From Vibrio sp. UBA2441 (GTDB taxonomy: Bacteria > Pseudomonadota > Gammaproteobacteria > Enterobacterales > Vibrionaceae): 33,163 nt of DNA. Location: the NCBI GenBank assembly GCA_002342685.1, contig DDQN01000061.1, forward strand, positions 1 to 33,163, written 5' to 3'. The notes under the pieces were generated by a model that had not been told where the DNA came from, searched no databases, and saw nothing but the letters and a program-made list of their open reading frames with translations. Each line of letters starts with the position of its first letter. Within the stretch, counting starts at the first letter, position 1. Both the position numbers and the translations under genes were made by a program. Shown piece after piece: positions 32,221 through 33,163 of the stretch.

Positions 32221-33024
32221 ATGCATCCTATGCTAAATATTGCTATTCGCGCTGCGCGAAAAGCAGGCAATCATATTGCTAAATCTCTAGAAAATATTGA
32301 AAAAATTGAAGTTTCACAAAAAGGCGTTAACGATTACGTAACTAACGTAGACAAAGAAGCGGAAACAATCATCATTGACACTATCATGGCTTCGTACCCT
32401 GATCACTGTGTTATTGCTGAAGAGAGCGGACTTATCGAAGGTAAAGATAAAGGCGTTCAATGGATCATCGACCCATTAGATGGCACCACTAACTTCCTTA
32501 AAGGTTTCCCTCATTTTTCAGTTTCTATTGCTGTTCGCATCAATGGCAGAACTGAAGTAGCTTGTGTATATGACCCAATGCAAAATGAACTATTTACAGC
32601 ACAACGTGGTTCTGGCGCTCAATTAAACAATGCTCGTATTCGTGTAAAACAGCTTAAAGACCTTCAGGGTACTATCCTCGCTACTGGCTTCCCATTTAAG
32701 CAAAAGCAGCATTCTGAGTCTTATCTTAAAATTGTAACTTCTCTATTTACAGAGTGTGCTGACTTCCGCCGTACAGGTTCTGCTGCTCTTGACCTATGTT
32801 ACTTGGCTGCTGGCCGCGTAGATGGTTATTTTGAGTTAGGTTTAAAACCTTGGGACATGGCTGCAGGCGAACTTATTGCACGTGAAGCTGGTGCAATCCT
32901 GACTGATTTCTCTGGTGGTACTAACTACATCAATTCAGGCAATATCGTTGGTTCAAGTGCACGTGGTGTTAAGTCTATCCTTAAGCACGTACGCGAAAAC
33001 GGTAACAGCGCAATTCTTAAGTAA
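32221..33024 (+). CDS. suhB: SuhB, Nus antitermination factor / inositol monophosphatase family
   Basis: SuhB belongs to the inositol monophosphatase fold and is part of the Nus complex that supports rRNA transcription and ribosome assembly. Starting at MHPMLNIAIRAARKAG gives 267 residues as in E. coli. A TTG four codons upstream (32209) is rejected by homology. Metal-binding motifs are intact: AEESG (E67/E68), DPLDGTTNF (D84, D87) and KPWDMAAGELIAREAG. RRTGSAALDL is also conserved. It is divergent from trmJ, and a strong terminator follows. Confidence 0.97.
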   Translation: MHPMLNIAIRAARKAGNHIAKSLENIEKIEVSQKGVNDYVTNVDKEAETIIIDTIMASYPDHCVIAEESGLIEGKDKGVQWIIDPLDGTTNFLKGFPHFSVSIAVRINGRTEVACVYDPMQNELFTAQRGSGAQLNNARIRVKQLKDLQGTILATGFPFKQKQHSESYLKIVTSLFTECADFRRTGSAALDLCYLAAGRVDGYFELGLKPWDMAAGELIAREAGAILTDFSGGTNYINSGNIVGSSARGVKSILKHVRENGNSAILK

Positions 33025-33080
33025 TTGCCATAATAAATTAGAATCTGATTTCATTCGTTCCGTCACAGCTGAAATCAGTA

Positions 33081-33110
33081 AGCCCTCGTCGCAAGACGAG
33101 GGCTTTTTTT
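33081..33110 (+). terminator. Intrinsic terminator after suhB
   Basis: AGCCCTCGTC pairs with GACGAGGGCT over a GCAA tetraloop, followed by seven T. It starts 57 nt past the suhB stop. Confidence 0.95.
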
Positions 33111-33136
33111 GTATGGGGTAAAGGACGAGCTTCGCT

Positions 33137-33163
33137 CTATGGGTTATGGGCTATGGGCTATGG
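33137..33163. repeat. Heptanucleotide tandem repeat at the right edge
   Basis: CTATGGG, TTATGGG, CTATGGG and CTATGG run in tandem to the end of the window, preceded by a small hairpin GAGC-TTC-GCTC (33127-33137). The array may continue outside the window. Confidence 0.85.

Overview
This window looks like a stretch of chromosome 1 of a Vibrionaceae bacterium with two chromosomes. The evidence is gene order. Reading backwards from the right, suhB is followed by trmJ, iscRSUA-hscBA-fdx-iscX, pepB, ndk, rlmN, pilW, rodZ, ispG, hisS, yfgM, bamB, der, yfgJ, xseA and guaBA, the same order as in Vibrio cholerae. The gene from 3 to 2000 is cut by the left edge. No tRNA, rRNA, CRISPR array, transposase or prophage gene was seen.

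Layout. (1) 1-9100 is the more variable part. It holds a chemoreceptor (5' end missing), a small zinc-ribbon protein, an SRAP-domain (YedK/HMCES-type) protein, UspA, a three-gene operon (DUF134 regulator, NifX-like protein, NqrM-like protein), a pentapeptide-repeat potassium channel, a LysR regulator divergent from an EmrD-like MFS exporter, and the acetate/succinate transporter SatP. (2) 9300-12550 is guaBA (GMP synthesis), divergent from xseA. (3) 13973-14610 is yfgJ followed by a 407-bp noncoding gap. (4) 14611-22179 is an envelope and housekeeping series on the minus strand: pilW-rodZ-ispG-hisS-yfgM-bamB, then der. (5) 22246-31114 carries rlmN, ndk, pepB and the complete isc iron-sulfur operon. 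(6) trmJ and suhB are divergent at the right end.

The most notable element is the yfgJ-der gap. In V. cholerae the equivalent gap holds crtS, the chromosome 1 site whose replication licenses RctB-dependent initiation at the chromosome 2 origin. Here the gap has eight GATC (Dam) sites in 254 bp, a perfect ATGATCTT/AAGATCAT dyad, a nested AT-rich dyad and a (CTGA)9 microsatellite, and a strong terminator seals it off from der. I infer this is the crtS locus of this species.

Other regulatory DNA can be read directly. Two TGGCRTATGCCA palindromes, one lying on the -35 box, sit upstream of the DUF134 operon. Two adjoining IscR type 1 sites lie before iscR. A boxA-like TGTTCTTTAACA sits in the suhB leader, where SuhB/Nus autoregulation is known in E. 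coli. A GTG start is favoured for xseA, and an intrinsic terminator abuts the pilW start codon.

Functionally, IscS/U/A, HscA/B, Fdx and IscX build Fe-S clusters that are used in this same window by IspG, RlmN and IscR. BamB, RodZ, PilW and YfgM act at the envelope. Der and SuhB serve ribosome assembly and rRNA transcription, and GuaA/GuaB supply GTP precursors.
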